The notes: a model not told the origin generated them from the sequence alone. Positions 42,560-52,156 are shown, counted from the first letter of the stretch. The stretch is 64,000 nt of DNA from Chitinophaga terrae (ex Kim and Jung 2007) (GCF_900107795.1 NZ_FNRL01000015.1:1-64000), one strand, 5' to 3'. Translations and numbers: made by a program.

Positions 42560-43219
42560 TCAATCAAATGCACGGTTAATAAATTGCACAAGCGGTTGCA
42601 TGATTGCAAAGGTTTTGAGTATATCCCTGACGATCGCCGGTTGGGTGCAGGCTTCGTCTGAGTACGGCCGTTCAACCAAAACACTTTTAAGTTTCAGGTA
42701 AGCAATAGCAGGGTTATCCGGAGCATATCCCTGTGGAGCTGTTTTTAATGATTCGCCCTCTATTTTCCCGAAGTGGCGGATAAATTCTTTATTGGAAATA
42801 ATCTTCTCGAATTCCTCGAAATTATAATCGATCTCCTGGCGGATCTTTTTCAGCTCGGGCGCAGCAGGCATCCATATGCCGCCGCCGGCGAAGCTTTTGT
42901 TACCTGGTTCGAGGTGAAAGTAATAACCAGCAGTGGCCGCTTTTTTACCTCCCATTTGGAAAGAAGCTCCCATATGTGTTTTATAGGGAGTTTTATCTTT
43001 CGAAAACCTAACATCTTTATATATACGAAATACGGAATCTTTAACCTGTAGCCCCTGGATCGACGGGTCCTGTTTCGACAATCCATCTATCAACTGCTGC
43101 ACCATGCTCTCAAAATCAGCCTTGGCCTGCTGATATTCGGCTTTATGGTTATCGAACCATTCTTTATTATTATTTAAACGGAGCGACTTGAGGAATTTTA
43201 ACGTGGATGGCTGCAACAT
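42560..43219 (-). CDS. DUF2461 family protein
   Basis: A 219-residue protein of the DUF2461 family. The start at 43219 (MLQPSTLKFLKSLRLNNNKEWFDNHK) is the family N-terminus; the frame continues to 43300 with unrelated residues. Conserved segments are DVRFSKDKTPYKTHMGASF and YYFHLEPGNKSFAGGGIWMP. The function is not known. It is convergent with the small orphan gene. Confidence 0.9.
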   Translation of the reverse strand: MLQPSTLKFLKSLRLNNNKEWFDNHKAEYQQAKADFESMVQQLIDGLSKQDPSIQGLQVKDSVFRIYKDVRFSKDKTPYKTHMGASFQMGGKKAATAGYYFHLEPGNKSFAGGGIWMPAAPELKKIRQEIDYNFEEFEKIISNKEFIRHFGKIEGESLKTAPQGYAPDNPAIAYLKLKSVLVERPYSDEACTQPAIVRDILKTFAIMQPLVQFINRAFD

Positions 43220-43266
43220 GCTATCTTTTTGGCAGCAAGATAATACAAAATAGGTGTAAGATAAAG

Positions 43267-43302
43267 AGGTGCCCGCCGGCTTTTTACAGCTGGCGAACAC
43301 CT
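43267..43302 (-). terminator. Possible terminator of the porin gene
   Basis: Imperfect stem built from AGGTG/CACCT outer and GCCGGC/GCTGGC inner arms with a loop of about six. It starts 27 bases past the stop at 43329. The T-run is short. It overlaps the region just ahead of the DUF2461 start. Confidence 0.45.
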
Positions 43303-43328
43303 TATCAATTCGGAAAAAACAGGATTAA

Positions 43329-44417
43329 CTAGAAATGATATGTAGCTGCGATCAGGACATTTCCGGACTGGTCAACTGCTTTGCCATCCTTCTTCTGGAA
43401 TATATTGGCAGAAGCCTTGTCCAATCTTATTTCCGGCATAATAGTTAGGTTTCCTACCTTGTAATTTAAAGTAAGCGTACCGGCAACTACATTTCCACCG
43501 TCCGGAACCCCGCCGAAAACTTTCAGACCGTCTTTGTCGCTGAAATATTCTCCGCGTAATGTGAGGCCAACTTTATCAGTGAAGTCGAGGTTTACATATA
43601 AGGCATTTCCCCACCAGTTTGCGTTATCACGGGCGGCTTTAGGCACAGCGGTATTGGAATAGGTGCTGTAGGTAGCATTATAACCAAGACCGAACACTGA
43701 GGTGATCTGGTAAGTTCCTACAAAGTCGATCTGGTGATTTTGAATACCTGAAGTATCTTTTCCTTCGAGGTAGTTTAAATACAGTTTCAGAGGTATTTTG
43801 GAAGAAGTATAGCCTAATTGTGCGCCTATGTATTTATGGCCGGTAAAGGAAGCAGATTTCAGGTCGGTCGGATTGAATACGCCGATCATTGCGCTGAACT
43901 GGGAGCTGATGGCGATATCAGCTTTCACGCCTGTATGGAAGAATGGGCCGTAGCTGAACATATAGCTCATGCTATAGTTCCTGTTTGCGTATGCGTCTAC
44001 TAATTCGTAACCCACATGTGTTGCATAGCTACCCAAACTTATTTTAATTTTGTCTGTCAGTTCATAGCCAACATATAATTGTTTGATGGCCATTGAAAGA
44101 CCTTTTGATGCATCCGGTACATCGTTGTAAGAGAATTCTCCCGCCCTTTTACCAAAGCCCAGGTCAGCTACAATATTACCTTTTTTAAACCCGTGCTCTA
44201 CTTTCAGCGATACCATTCCCAGTTCAAAGGAATTATGAGAGTTGGTGAAGCTGGTTTTATTATTGTTATCTGCAGTTCCATTAAAATTATATTTATAATA
44301 GACATCTGCAGAACCGGACAATTTAAAGGCCGGAGCAGTAGTGGTATCCGTAGTTGACTGAGACATGGCAAGCATAGTGCTGCCCATAGCAAATAAGGTC
44401 GTTAACATTCTTTTCAT
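43329..44417 (-). CDS. Outer-membrane porin-type beta-barrel protein
   Basis: A 362-residue barrel protein with signal peptide (ends AMSQ near residue 20). The opening FKLSGSADVYYKYNF and alternating strands to the end (GNVLIAATYHF) match the Bacteroidota OmpL-like/BBP2 porin family. It lies 278 bases downstream of amt on the same strand, a frequent pairing in this phylum, which suggests that it helps ammonium or small nitrogen compounds cross the outer membrane. That role is inference. Confidence 0.82.
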   Translation of the reverse strand: MKRMLTTLFAMGSTMLAMSQSTTDTTTAPAFKLSGSADVYYKYNFNGTADNNNKTSFTNSHNSFELGMVSLKVEHGFKKGNIVADLGFGKRAGEFSYNDVPDASKGLSMAIKQLYVGYELTDKIKISLGSYATHVGYELVDAYANRNYSMSYMFSYGPFFHTGVKADIAISSQFSAMIGVFNPTDLKSASFTGHKYIGAQLGYTSSKIPLKLYLNYLEGKDTSGIQNHQIDFVGTYQITSVFGLGYNATYSTYSNTAVPKAARDNANWWGNALYVNLDFTDKVGLTLRGEYFSDKDGLKVFGGVPDGGNVVAGTLTLNYKVGNLTIMPEIRLDKASANIFQKKDGKAVDQSGNVLIAATYHF

Positions 44418-44527
44418 ACTTATAAGTTTGGTTGATAAAATGGTAAGTACTAACTATCGATTCGGCCTTTTCTTGCAGATTGTTTCGGGGGATGTGCGTG
44501 CAGTATGATTGCTACAATTACATAGAA

Positions 44528-44604
44528 GGAATGGATAACCGGTAACCGGAGAGTGGTGCGAGTTTCAATTATTTACAGCAACGCTGTTACCAATTATCCA
44601 TTCC
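44528..44604 (-). other. Interrupted inverted repeat between amt and porin
   Basis: Arms GGAATGGATAA (44528-44538) and complement (44594-44604), then GGTAAC/GTTACC (44541-44546 and 44586-44591) inside. It may end the amt transcript or shape the porin leader. No T-run follows. Confidence 0.45.
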
Positions 44605-44695
44605 AGGTTCTTACAACATAAAGTATATGTTAATAAAGTTGATAAAGATCAGATTCAATGAACTGTTGATGAAGGAAACTTACGTCTGGCAACGC

Positions 44696-46099
44696 TCAGG
44701 AGTGAACCAGTTCGTCTTCTTCTTTCAGCGCACCGTTGCCGGATACTGCGATCACAGAAGAGTGGTAACCTTCGTTGTGTTGAGTAGCATCCAGACCCAG
44801 TTCTTCTTCTTCGTCGGAAACGCGCAGCGGATGGATGAAGTTGATCAGTTTAAAGATACCGTAGGATACTATGAAGCTGTAGGCTACAACCAGCAGCAGA
44901 CCTAATACCTGGTTTTTAAACAGTTCGAAGTTGCCATATAACCAACCGTCGTTACCTGCACTGTTGATAGTTTTGGTTGCAAAGATGCCTGTGAGCAACA
45001 TACCAACCATACCGCCCAAACCGTGGCAAGGGAATACATCCAGTGTATCGTCGATGCTGGTTTTTGATTTCCAGTGAACTGCGAGGTTAGAGATGATGGC
45101 AGCAATGAAACCGATGAAGATGCTCTGAGGGATAGCTACAAAACCAGCAGCAGGAGTGATGGCAACCAGACCAACCACAGCGCCTATGCAGAAACCAAGT
45201 GCTGAAGGTTTGCGGCCACGAACCACATCAAAGAACACCCAGGACAAACCTGCAGCGGCAGTTGCGGTGTTGGTAGTAGCGAAAGCTGAAGCAGCCAGGC
45301 CACTTGCGCTCAGTGCAGATCCGGCGTTGAATCCGAACCAGCCAAACCACAGCAAACCGGTACCTAACAGAACAAAAGGAATGTTCGCAGGCTGTAATTC
45401 TTTCTTCTCGATATGATCCTTTCTTCTTTTTAATACGATCGCACCAGCTAAAGCCGCACAACCGGCAGAAATATGTACTACAGTACCACCAGCAAAGTCG
45501 AGTACGCCGAGCTTGAACAGGATACCATCAGGATGCCAGGTCCAGTGAGCAATAGGAGCGTAAACCAACAGGCTGAATAAAACCATGAACAACACGTAAG
45601 AGGTAAAGCGGATCCTTTCTGCTACCGCACCCACTACCAGGGCTGGCGTGATGATCGCAAACTTCATCTGGAAGAGAGCAAACAGCAGCAGCGGAATAGT
45701 GGGGGCCAGGCTCCAAGGGGCTCCTGACCCTACATTGTTGAACATAAAAAAGGTGCTGGGGGAACCAATAAGACCATGATAAGATTGACCAAACGCCAGG
45801 CTAAAACCAACTACCACCCAAACGATGCTGATAATTCCAGTTGCAATGAAGCTCTGCATCATGGTTGAGATAACATTTCTCTTATTCACCATTCCACCAT
45901 AAAAGAATGAAAGGCCAGGTGTCATTAAAAATACAAGAGAAGAAGCTACCAGGATCCAGGCAATGTCTGCAAAGTTATATTTACTGGCATCTTCAAAAAC
46001 CGGAAGAGAAGGAATAAAAATTCCAATAATTGAAACTACCGCAAGGAAAATGAAGGGTAGATAGTCCTGAAACGTTGTTTTCTTCATAGCGATTGACAT
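44696..46099 (-). CDS. amt: Ammonium transporter (Amt family)
   Basis: Inner-membrane ammonium channel of 467 residues with a poorly cleaved signal-like first segment and 11 helices. The signature is DFAGGTVVHISAGCAALAGA, holding the first pore His; the second is in FPCHGLGGMVG. The C-terminal cytoplasmic tail starts at RVSDEEEELGLDATQHNE, the conserved region that contacts GlnK. No glnK/PII gene lies beside it. The 397 bases upstream are very AT-rich. The porin gene downstream may be co-expressed. Confidence 0.96.
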   Translation of the reverse strand: MSIAMKKTTFQDYLPFIFLAVVSIIGIFIPSLPVFEDASKYNFADIAWILVASSLVFLMTPGLSFFYGGMVNKRNVISTMMQSFIATGIISIVWVVVGFSLAFGQSYHGLIGSPSTFFMFNNVGSGAPWSLAPTIPLLLFALFQMKFAIITPALVVGAVAERIRFTSYVLFMVLFSLLVYAPIAHWTWHPDGILFKLGVLDFAGGTVVHISAGCAALAGAIVLKRRKDHIEKKELQPANIPFVLLGTGLLWFGWFGFNAGSALSASGLAASAFATTNTATAAAGLSWVFFDVVRGRKPSALGFCIGAVVGLVAITPAAGFVAIPQSIFIGFIAAIISNLAVHWKSKTSIDDTLDVFPCHGLGGMVGMLLTGIFATKTINSAGNDGWLYGNFELFKNQVLGLLLVVAYSFIVSYGIFKLINFIHPLRVSDEEEELGLDATQHNEGYHSSVIAVSGNGALKEEDELVHS

Positions 46100-46496
46100 T
46101 TTAAAATCTTAAATAAAAGTAGATTTTGAATTTAAAACGTCAAATAGATGGGCCAAAAAATAGAAATATTTAAATCTCGACTTCGAAATTTGGGATTAAA
46201 TCAATGATATTAAAATTAATAATAATATTAATTATTATTTTCCAGATATGAATAGCGGTTAAAGCAGTTTATTTTATTCATAAATAATTGATAATCAATA
46301 TAATAAAAGAAGGTTTAATAAAAGGTTAACAATTTTCAAAATTCAACAAAAGAGGCATCACTACAGGAAGACGTAATGATGCCTAAGTATTTGATGAATA
46401 ACATATTACAAATAATAAAATAAATGATTTATCCTTAACAAGGTGCTATTGATATTATAAATAATTACATATAATGTTTTATTTAGCCTGGAGAAA
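46100..46496. other. AT-rich region between uvrB end and amt start
   Basis: It holds the uvrB terminator (46353-46384). Between about 46200 and 46250 lies an AT-only, roughly palindromic stretch (TAATAATATTAATTATTA) that could be a regulator site for amt. No gene is supported. No TAnnTTTG box is evident near amt. Confidence 0.5.
46353..46384 (-). terminator. uvrB: Terminator of uvrB
   Basis: Perfect 8-bp stem AGGCATCA/TGATGCCT (46353-46360, 46377-46384), followed on the minus strand by CTTTTGTTG. It lies about 110 bases past the stop. Confidence 0.6.
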
Positions 46497-48548
46497 TTAT
46501 TGTTTCATTTCGAGCAATTCTCTCTCTAAAGCAAACATCTGGTCCCTTAACCGGGCAGCCTCCATAAAATCCAGATCCCGCGCCGCCTTTTCCATTTCCT
46601 TTTTAACCTTGGCAATAGACTTCTCCATCTGCGGGATGGTTTTGGCAGCAGAAGAATTCTTTGCATAACTCATTGCATCCTCCGCTACAAGCTGTACCTC
46701 ATCCCGGATCGCCATTGGCGAATTCTCGTCGAAGTTCTTGATTTCCAATACCGATGTCTGCCCAAGTATCTGCTCTTTCGTTTTCCTGACAGTTCTCGGG
46801 GTAATATTATTGGCTATATTAAATGCCAGTTGCTTTTCCCTGCGCCTGTTGGTTTCATCTATGGTCTTCTGCATACTCTCCGTAATCTTGTCTGCATAGA
46901 ATATAACCAGGCCGTCCACATTCCGGGCCGCCCTGCCTGCCGTCTGGGTCAATGAACGCTCATCCCTCAGGAAACCTTCCTTATCTGCATCCAGGATAGC
47001 TACCAGCGAAACCTCCGGCAAGTCCAGTCCTTCCCTCAACAGGTTTACTCCCACCAATACATCTATATTACCTAAACGCAGGTCCCTGAGTATCTCGATC
47101 CTCTCCAGGGTATCTACTTCCGAGTGGATATATCTCGACTTAATATTGATCCTGCTCAGGTATTTATCCATTTCTTCCGCCATTCTCTTAGTCAGCGTGG
47201 TTACCAACACCCTGTCGCCCTTCTGAACGCGTTTATCAATTTCGTCCAGCAGGTCATCTACCTGGTTCACACTCGGCCTTATTTCGATCGGCGGCTCCAG
47301 CAGGCCTGTTGGCCTTACCACCTGTTCTACAACCACGCCCTCGGTTTTCTTCAGTTCATACTCACCCGGTGTAGCGCTTACAAAAATGGTCTGGTTTAAC
47401 AGGCTTTCAAATTCATAGAAGTTGAGCGGCCTGTTATCCAGCGCCGAGGGTAAACGGAAGCCGTATTCCACCAGGTTCAGTTTACGGGACCTATCGCCTC
47501 CGTACATCGCGCCGATCTGCGGAACAGTCACATGGCTCTCATCTATCACCAGTAAGAAATCTTTCGGGAAATAGTCGAGCAAACAGAATGGTCTTGCGCC
47601 GGGCTTACGGCGGTCAAGGAACCTGGAATAGTTCTCAATTCCGCTGCAATACCCCAATTCACGGATCATCTCCAGGTCATAGTTCACCCTTTCAGATAAC
47701 CTTTGCGCTTCGATCAGTTTCCCATTCGCTTTAAAATAATCTACCTGCGCTTTCAATTCGTCCTGGATCTCATAAATGATCTGTTGCATCATATCTTTTG
47801 GCGCCAGGTACATATTGGCAGGGAAAATAGCTGCATTCTCCACTACGGTAATGCGTTTGCTGTTCTGTACATCTATTGTTTCTATCTCTTCAATTTCATC
47901 ACCAAAGAACGTGATACGGTAACCATAGTCAACATATGGGAGGTTAATATCAACCGTATCTCCCTTCACCCTGAAATTTCCCCTATTAAAATCGCCGGTC
48001 GTACGGCTGTAAAGAGAATTAACAAGGCTATGCAACAGAGAGTTCCTGCCAATAGTCTGCCCGCGCTGGATCCTTATAATCCCGTTTTCATATTCCGCGG
48101 GGTTACCAATACCATAAATACAGGACACGCTGGCTACCACTATAATATCCCGGCGCCCGGAAAGGAGATTGGAAGTAGCTTTCAAACGGAGCTTATCCAA
48201 TTCTTCATTAATGGCCAGGTCTTTTTCTATATAGGTATCGCTTACCGGCATATACGCCTCAGGCTGGTAGTAATCATAGTAGGAAACATAGTATTCCACT
48301 GCGTTATCCGGGAAAAATTGCCTGAGCTCGCCATATAATTGTGCTACAAGGGTTTTGTTATGGGTCAACACTAAAGTTGGTTTCTGGACCTGCTGTATTA
48401 CGTTGGCTACAGTAAAGGTTTTTCCAGATCCTGTAACCCCCAGCAATGTTTGAAACGGTTCACCATTCAACACCCCCTCAGTTAATTGTTTGATCGCTCC
48501 CGGCTGATCACCAGCCGGAGCATAAGGAGCATGTATATTAAATGACAT
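46497..48548 (-). CDS. uvrB: Excinuclease ABC subunit B
   Basis: DNA damage verification helicase of nucleotide excision repair. The start at 48548 gives 683 residues beginning MSFNIHAPYAPAGDQPGAIK, the family N-terminus; a longer frame adds ten residues. Walker A is GVTGSGKTFTVANV, the beta-hairpin region YYDYYQPEAYMP follows, the DEAD-type box is VIDESHVT, and the C-terminal UVR domain (MEKAARDLDFMEAARLRDQM) contacts UvrC. The length is standard. It is divergent from the S1/P1 nuclease gene, with facing -7 boxes. Confidence 0.97.
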   Translation of the reverse strand: MSFNIHAPYAPAGDQPGAIKQLTEGVLNGEPFQTLLGVTGSGKTFTVANVIQQVQKPTLVLTHNKTLVAQLYGELRQFFPDNAVEYYVSYYDYYQPEAYMPVSDTYIEKDLAINEELDKLRLKATSNLLSGRRDIIVVASVSCIYGIGNPAEYENGIIRIQRGQTIGRNSLLHSLVNSLYSRTTGDFNRGNFRVKGDTVDINLPYVDYGYRITFFGDEIEEIETIDVQNSKRITVVENAAIFPANMYLAPKDMMQQIIYEIQDELKAQVDYFKANGKLIEAQRLSERVNYDLEMIRELGYCSGIENYSRFLDRRKPGARPFCLLDYFPKDFLLVIDESHVTVPQIGAMYGGDRSRKLNLVEYGFRLPSALDNRPLNFYEFESLLNQTIFVSATPGEYELKKTEGVVVEQVVRPTGLLEPPIEIRPSVNQVDDLLDEIDKRVQKGDRVLVTTLTKRMAEEMDKYLSRINIKSRYIHSEVDTLERIEILRDLRLGNIDVLVGVNLLREGLDLPEVSLVAILDADKEGFLRDERSLTQTAGRAARNVDGLVIFYADKITESMQKTIDETNRRREKQLAFNIANNITPRTVRKTKEQILGQTSVLEIKNFDENSPMAIRDEVQLVAEDAMSYAKNSSAAKTIPQMEKSIAKVKKEMEKAARDLDFMEAARLRDQMFALERELLEMKQ

Positions 48549-48575
48549 AAATGAAATCTTTGTTGTGCAGAACAC

Positions 48576-48583
48576 CAAATTTA
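48576..48583 (-). promoter_or_regulatory. uvrB: -7 element of uvrB
   Basis: Perfect TAAATTTG on the minus strand, 27 bases ahead of the ATG at 48548. Confidence 0.6.
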
Positions 48584-48622
48584 CTAAAGATTCCTTAAGA
48601 TAAAGTGTTAAAAAAGAACCTT

Positions 48623-48630
48623 TACTTTTG
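48623..48630 (+). promoter_or_regulatory. -7 element of the S1/P1 nuclease gene
   Basis: Perfect TACTTTTG, 19 bases ahead of the ATG at 48650. Confidence 0.6.
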
Positions 48631-48649
48631 CCAGATATTTTGAAAACTT

Positions 48650-49441
48650 ATGAGAAAGAAAATCTTTGCCGGGTTGTTGATCGCATTCTTATTCCCGGTT
48701 GCCACCTTCGCCTGGGGGCCTAATGGCCACAGAATAGTAGCCGAAATCGCATGGCTTCATTTAACACATAAAGCAAAAAAAGCGGTCGTTAATATTCTCG
48801 GGCCTCAAAGCATGGCCATGGTAGCCAACTGGCCTGATTTCATCAAATCAGACACCACTCACAAATACGATCATACCAATCAATGGCATTACCTTGATTT
48901 TCCTGCAAACATCGACAGGGCAACCTTCGACCAGCTGTTAAATGCAGCAACAGGGGAGAACCTTTACTCCCAGACACAAGCCATGATCAATAACCTGAAG
49001 AACAGGTCACTGCCTAAAGAGCAGCAGGTGTTTTCCCTTACTTTCCTGATCCATATGCTGGGAGATATGCACCAGCCATTGCATGTGGGCCGCGACGAAG
49101 ATATGGGCGGCAATAAGATCAATGTAACATGGTTTAATACTCCGTCTAACCTCCACAGGGTATGGGACGAACAACTAATTGATTTTCAGCAATTAAGTTA
49201 TACAGAGTATGTGAAAGCACTGGATATTGCTGATAAAACCGCTATTAAAGATATCCAGAAAGGCAGTATTGCCGACTGGATGTTTGAATCGCATCTGCTT
49301 TCAGATAAAGTGTATGCAGGCACAAAACCTGATTCCAAACTGAGTTACCGCTACAACTATGTTTTCGTTAACGACCTGAATCAGCAGCTGCTGAAAGGCG
49401 GGTTAAGATTGGCGGCGATTCTGAACAGCATTTATAAATAA
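48650..49441 (+). CDS. S1/P1-type secreted nuclease
   Basis: A zinc-dependent nuclease of 263 residues that cleaves single-stranded nucleic acid. The signal peptide ends before WGPNGHRIVAEIA, so that mature residue 1 is the Trp used as a metal ligand in this family. Other metal-binding segments are HKYDHTNQWHYLDFP and FLIHMLGDMHQPLHVG, then GRDEDMGGNKINV. All expected ligands are visible. It has a strong terminator at 49461-49494. Confidence 0.95.
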   Translation: MRKKIFAGLLIAFLFPVATFAWGPNGHRIVAEIAWLHLTHKAKKAVVNILGPQSMAMVANWPDFIKSDTTHKYDHTNQWHYLDFPANIDRATFDQLLNAATGENLYSQTQAMINNLKNRSLPKEQQVFSLTFLIHMLGDMHQPLHVGRDEDMGGNKINVTWFNTPSNLHRVWDEQLIDFQQLSYTEYVKALDIADKTAIKDIQKGSIADWMFESHLLSDKVYAGTKPDSKLSYRYNYVFVNDLNQQLLKGGLRLAAILNSIYK

Positions 49442-49460
49442 TAACAGATCCCATCATCAA

Positions 49461-49494
49461 AAAAGGCTGTGTCGATCCTTAGACACAGCCTTTT
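49461..49494. terminator. Bidirectional terminator between nuclease and PfkB kinase genes
   Basis: Perfect 13-bp stem (49461-49473 with 49482-49494), with A-run on one side and T-run on the other, between two convergent genes. Confidence 0.85.
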
Positions 49495-49517
49495 CTATGA
49501 AGTATATCGAATATAAC

Positions 49518-50441
49518 CTATACCAGGTCGATATCGAAGTTGACCAGTTGAACAAATTGCTCGATACGTGCAGCAATTTCGCCTTTGCTAACTTCGCGGA
49601 TCCGTTCAGTGCCAAACTTCTCCACACAGAAAGAAGCCATTGCAGAACCAACGATGATGGCGGTTTTCATGTTCTCAAAAGAAATGTCCTTCGTTTTGGC
49701 CAGGTGACCGATAAAGCCGCCTGCGAAGGTATCGCCAGCCCCGGTCGGATCATATACTTCGTCCAGCGGCATAGCAGGAGCAAAGAATACGTGGTTTTCG
49801 AAGAATAACAAGGCTCCGTGTTCTCCTTTCTTAATGATCAGGTATTTCGGACCCATTTCCAGGATCTTGCGGGCAGCTTTTACCAGTGAATATTCACCGC
49901 TCAGTTGCCTGGCTTCCCCGTCGTTGACCATCAGCACATCCACCCGTTTCAGGACTTTCAGCAGATCGTCCAGCGCTACTTCCATCCAGAAGTTCATGGT
50001 ATCCATAACGATCAAACGAGGTCTTTCCTTCATTTGATCCAGTACGCTCATTTGTACCTGGGGCGTCAGGTTGCCCAGGATCAGGAATTCGCTGCCCTGG
50101 TAGGACTCAGGGATGACTGGCTTGAAATCAGCCAGTACGTTAAGTTCTGTGGCCAGGGAATCCCGGGTGTTCATATCCATATGGTACTTGCCGGACCAAT
50201 AGAATGATTTTTCACCTTTTTTTACCTGCACTCCGTCTAATGCTACTCCTTTTGCAGTTAAGGCATCCAGTTCGGCTTTAGGAAAATCTTCGCCTATCAC
50301 AGAAACCTGGTTAATTGGCTGAACGAAATTAGAAGCCGCCCAGGCAATATAGGTAGCTGATCCTCCAATGATTTTTCCTGATTTACCAAAAGGCGTTTCG
50401 ATCTCGTCGAATGCCATAGTGCCAACGACAGTGAGTGACAT
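49518..50441 (-). CDS. PfkB-family carbohydrate kinase
   Basis: A 307-residue ribokinase-like enzyme that phosphorylates a sugar or nucleoside with ATP. The N-terminal GG motif is in GKIIGGSATYIAWAA near residue 27, and the C-terminal signature DPTGAGDTFAGGFIGHLA, with the catalytic Asp, lies near residue 228. The substrate cannot be told; sequence character is closest to general sugar kinases. It stands alone with a -7 box at 50489-50496. Confidence 0.92.
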   Translation of the reverse strand: MSLTVVGTMAFDEIETPFGKSGKIIGGSATYIAWAASNFVQPINQVSVIGEDFPKAELDALTAKGVALDGVQVKKGEKSFYWSGKYHMDMNTRDSLATELNVLADFKPVIPESYQGSEFLILGNLTPQVQMSVLDQMKERPRLIVMDTMNFWMEVALDDLLKVLKRVDVLMVNDGEARQLSGEYSLVKAARKILEMGPKYLIIKKGEHGALLFFENHVFFAPAMPLDEVYDPTGAGDTFAGGFIGHLAKTKDISFENMKTAIIVGSAMASFCVEKFGTERIREVSKGEIAARIEQFVQLVNFDIDLV

Positions 50442-50488
50442 ACTATTTAATATGATTTAATTAAGTTAAAGTTTAATGCAAAACCTCG

Positions 50489-50496
50489 CAAAGGTA
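50489..50496 (-). promoter_or_regulatory. -7 element of the PfkB kinase gene
   Basis: Perfect TACCTTTG on the minus strand, 47 bases ahead of the ATG. Confidence 0.58.
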
Positions 50497-50518
50497 ATAT
50501 AAAATAGTAAGCGGCAGG

Positions 50519-51934
50519 TTAAATCTTCACCTGCTTCCAGGTTCCCCTCCGGAAAAGGAGAATAGCCACCAAAGCAGATGTGGACTCGGATATGGCTATT
50601 CCTATAAAAACGCCTTGGGGTCCTAATTTACAGACTTCGGCCAGGAACCAGGACAAAGGCATCTGCCAAAGCCAGGAAACAACCAGGTTGATTAACAGGG
50701 GCGTTTTCGTATCGCCAGCCCCGTTAAAAGACTGGATCATCACCATTCCATAGGCATAGAACAGGTAACCGGTACTTACATAGCGCAGGCACTGCACTCC
50801 GTATGCGATCACCACCTCCTGATCAGTAAACCAACTGAGTATGAGCGGAGCGCCTATCCAAAACAGGATAGCCATGATCCCCAGGAATATCATATTATAA
50901 AAAGCAGTCTTCCAGCCCGATGCCTCCGCCCGCTCAGGCCGGCCTGCGCCCAGGTTCTGGCCTACCAGTGCAGACGCTGCATTTGCCATTCCCCAAGCCG
51001 GCAACAACGTGAATATAAGCACCCTGATAGCGATGGTATAGCCGGCAACGGCGTCGGGACCGAAATTCGCTATAATGCGCACCATGAATATCCAGCTGGC
51101 GGTAGCTATCAACATCTGCCCTGTAGCTCCCGCAGCCATCTGCAGAATGGAAACTATCACCTTGCCTGCCAGGGCCAGGTCTTCTTTGGTGATCCTGATC
51201 AGGTCGTGGCCTTTGGTAAGATGATATAACTGGAAAACCACCCCGGCGCCACGGCCAATGAAAGTGGCAATAGCAGCCCCTTTTAAACCATAAGCCGGAA
51301 TAACTCCCCATCCATTTATTAATATGGGGCATAAAACTATATTCAATCCATTAGCCAACCAAAGTGACTTCATGGCCAGCGCCGCATCTCCGGCTCCCCT
51401 GAATATGCCATTAATCGAGAACAGGAGGATGATAACAACACTGCTGTTCAGCAATGTTTTCGTATATACGTCGCCGTATTCGACTATCTGCTCCGACGCT
51501 CCCATTAATAATAAAAGGTCTTTTGAAAAGAACAACCCGGTCAATGTCACAACACCGGCCAAAGCCAGGCCTATATATAATGATTGCACGGCTGCCCTGG
51601 CTGCTTCTCTCTGATTTTTTTCACCAATCCTTCTTGCGATAATAGCGGTAGCGGCCACTCCAAGGCCCATTGCCACTGTGTATACAACATTCAGGATCGA
51701 TTCGGTGAGGCCAACAGCGGTAACCGCTTCTACGCCAAGGTGGCTCACAAAATAAATATCTACTACTGCAAACAACGATTCCATGAGCATCTCAAGGATC
51801 ATCGGCACTGCTAATAAAAATATGGCTCTGTTAATGCTTCCTGTGGTAAATTCTTTCTCGCTACCTGTAACCGCGGTTTTGAATAAACGAAATAACGCTA
51901 CAAGGCCTGTCTGGCCTGCTTTTGTACGTGGCAT
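50519..51934 (-). CDS. MATE-family efflux transporter
   Basis: A 471-residue inner-membrane transporter with 12 predicted helices in two related halves, exporting drugs or metabolites in exchange for sodium or protons. The N-half begins INRAIFLLAVPMILEMLMESLF, and the corresponding C-half segment is LAGKVIVSILQMAAGATGQM. The start (MPRTKAGQTG) leads into a cytoplasmic stretch of about 35 residues. The likely promoter is TACCTTTG at 52042-52049. Confidence 0.94.
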   Translation of the reverse strand: MPRTKAGQTGLVALFRLFKTAVTGSEKEFTTGSINRAIFLLAVPMILEMLMESLFAVVDIYFVSHLGVEAVTAVGLTESILNVVYTVAMGLGVAATAIIARRIGEKNQREAARAAVQSLYIGLALAGVVTLTGLFFSKDLLLLMGASEQIVEYGDVYTKTLLNSSVVIILLFSINGIFRGAGDAALAMKSLWLANGLNIVLCPILINGWGVIPAYGLKGAAIATFIGRGAGVVFQLYHLTKGHDLIRITKEDLALAGKVIVSILQMAAGATGQMLIATASWIFMVRIIANFGPDAVAGYTIAIRVLIFTLLPAWGMANAASALVGQNLGAGRPERAEASGWKTAFYNMIFLGIMAILFWIGAPLILSWFTDQEVVIAYGVQCLRYVSTGYLFYAYGMVMIQSFNGAGDTKTPLLINLVVSWLWQMPLSWFLAEVCKLGPQGVFIGIAISESTSALVAILLFRRGTWKQVKI

Positions 51935-52041
51935 GTCATCAATTTAATGAAGTAATAAAAAAATAGAACGGGAGGGGTACAAACCGGAAGTACCGGTTCT
52001 ATTTTACATTTTCATATAGCGAGCGTTTTTGAAGTATGGAA

Positions 52042-52049
52042 CAAAGGTA
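52042..52049 (-). promoter_or_regulatory. -7 element of the MATE gene
   Basis: Perfect TACCTTTG on the minus strand. The short palindrome 52054-52083 lies exactly where the spacer and -33 box would be. Confidence 0.55.
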
Positions 52050-52053
52050 AATA

Positions 52054-52083
52054 TTCACGCAAAGGGGCACCCCTTTGCGTGAA
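52054..52083. repeat. Short palindrome of the TTCACGC family
   Basis: Perfect 14-base arms (52054-52067 and 52070-52083) around CA. Arm TTCACGCAAAGGGG, close to the ends of the longer elements at 9361 and 36128. It lies upstream of the MATE -7 element. Confidence 0.85.
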
Positions 52084-52090
52084 AAAAGTG

Positions 52091-52126
52091 AGGCTGGTCA
52101 GGACGACCAGCCTCTTTTTGGAGAAC
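52091..52126. terminator. Terminator behind the OmpA-like gene
   Basis: Perfect 10-bp stem of GAGGCTGGTC and its complement around AGGAC, about 40 bases past the stop at 52157. On the minus strand it is followed by ACTTTTTTC; on the plus strand by TTTTTGG. Confidence 0.8.
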
Positions 52127-52156
52127 GCAGGATATGGATTGCAGTCTGTTCATTTA

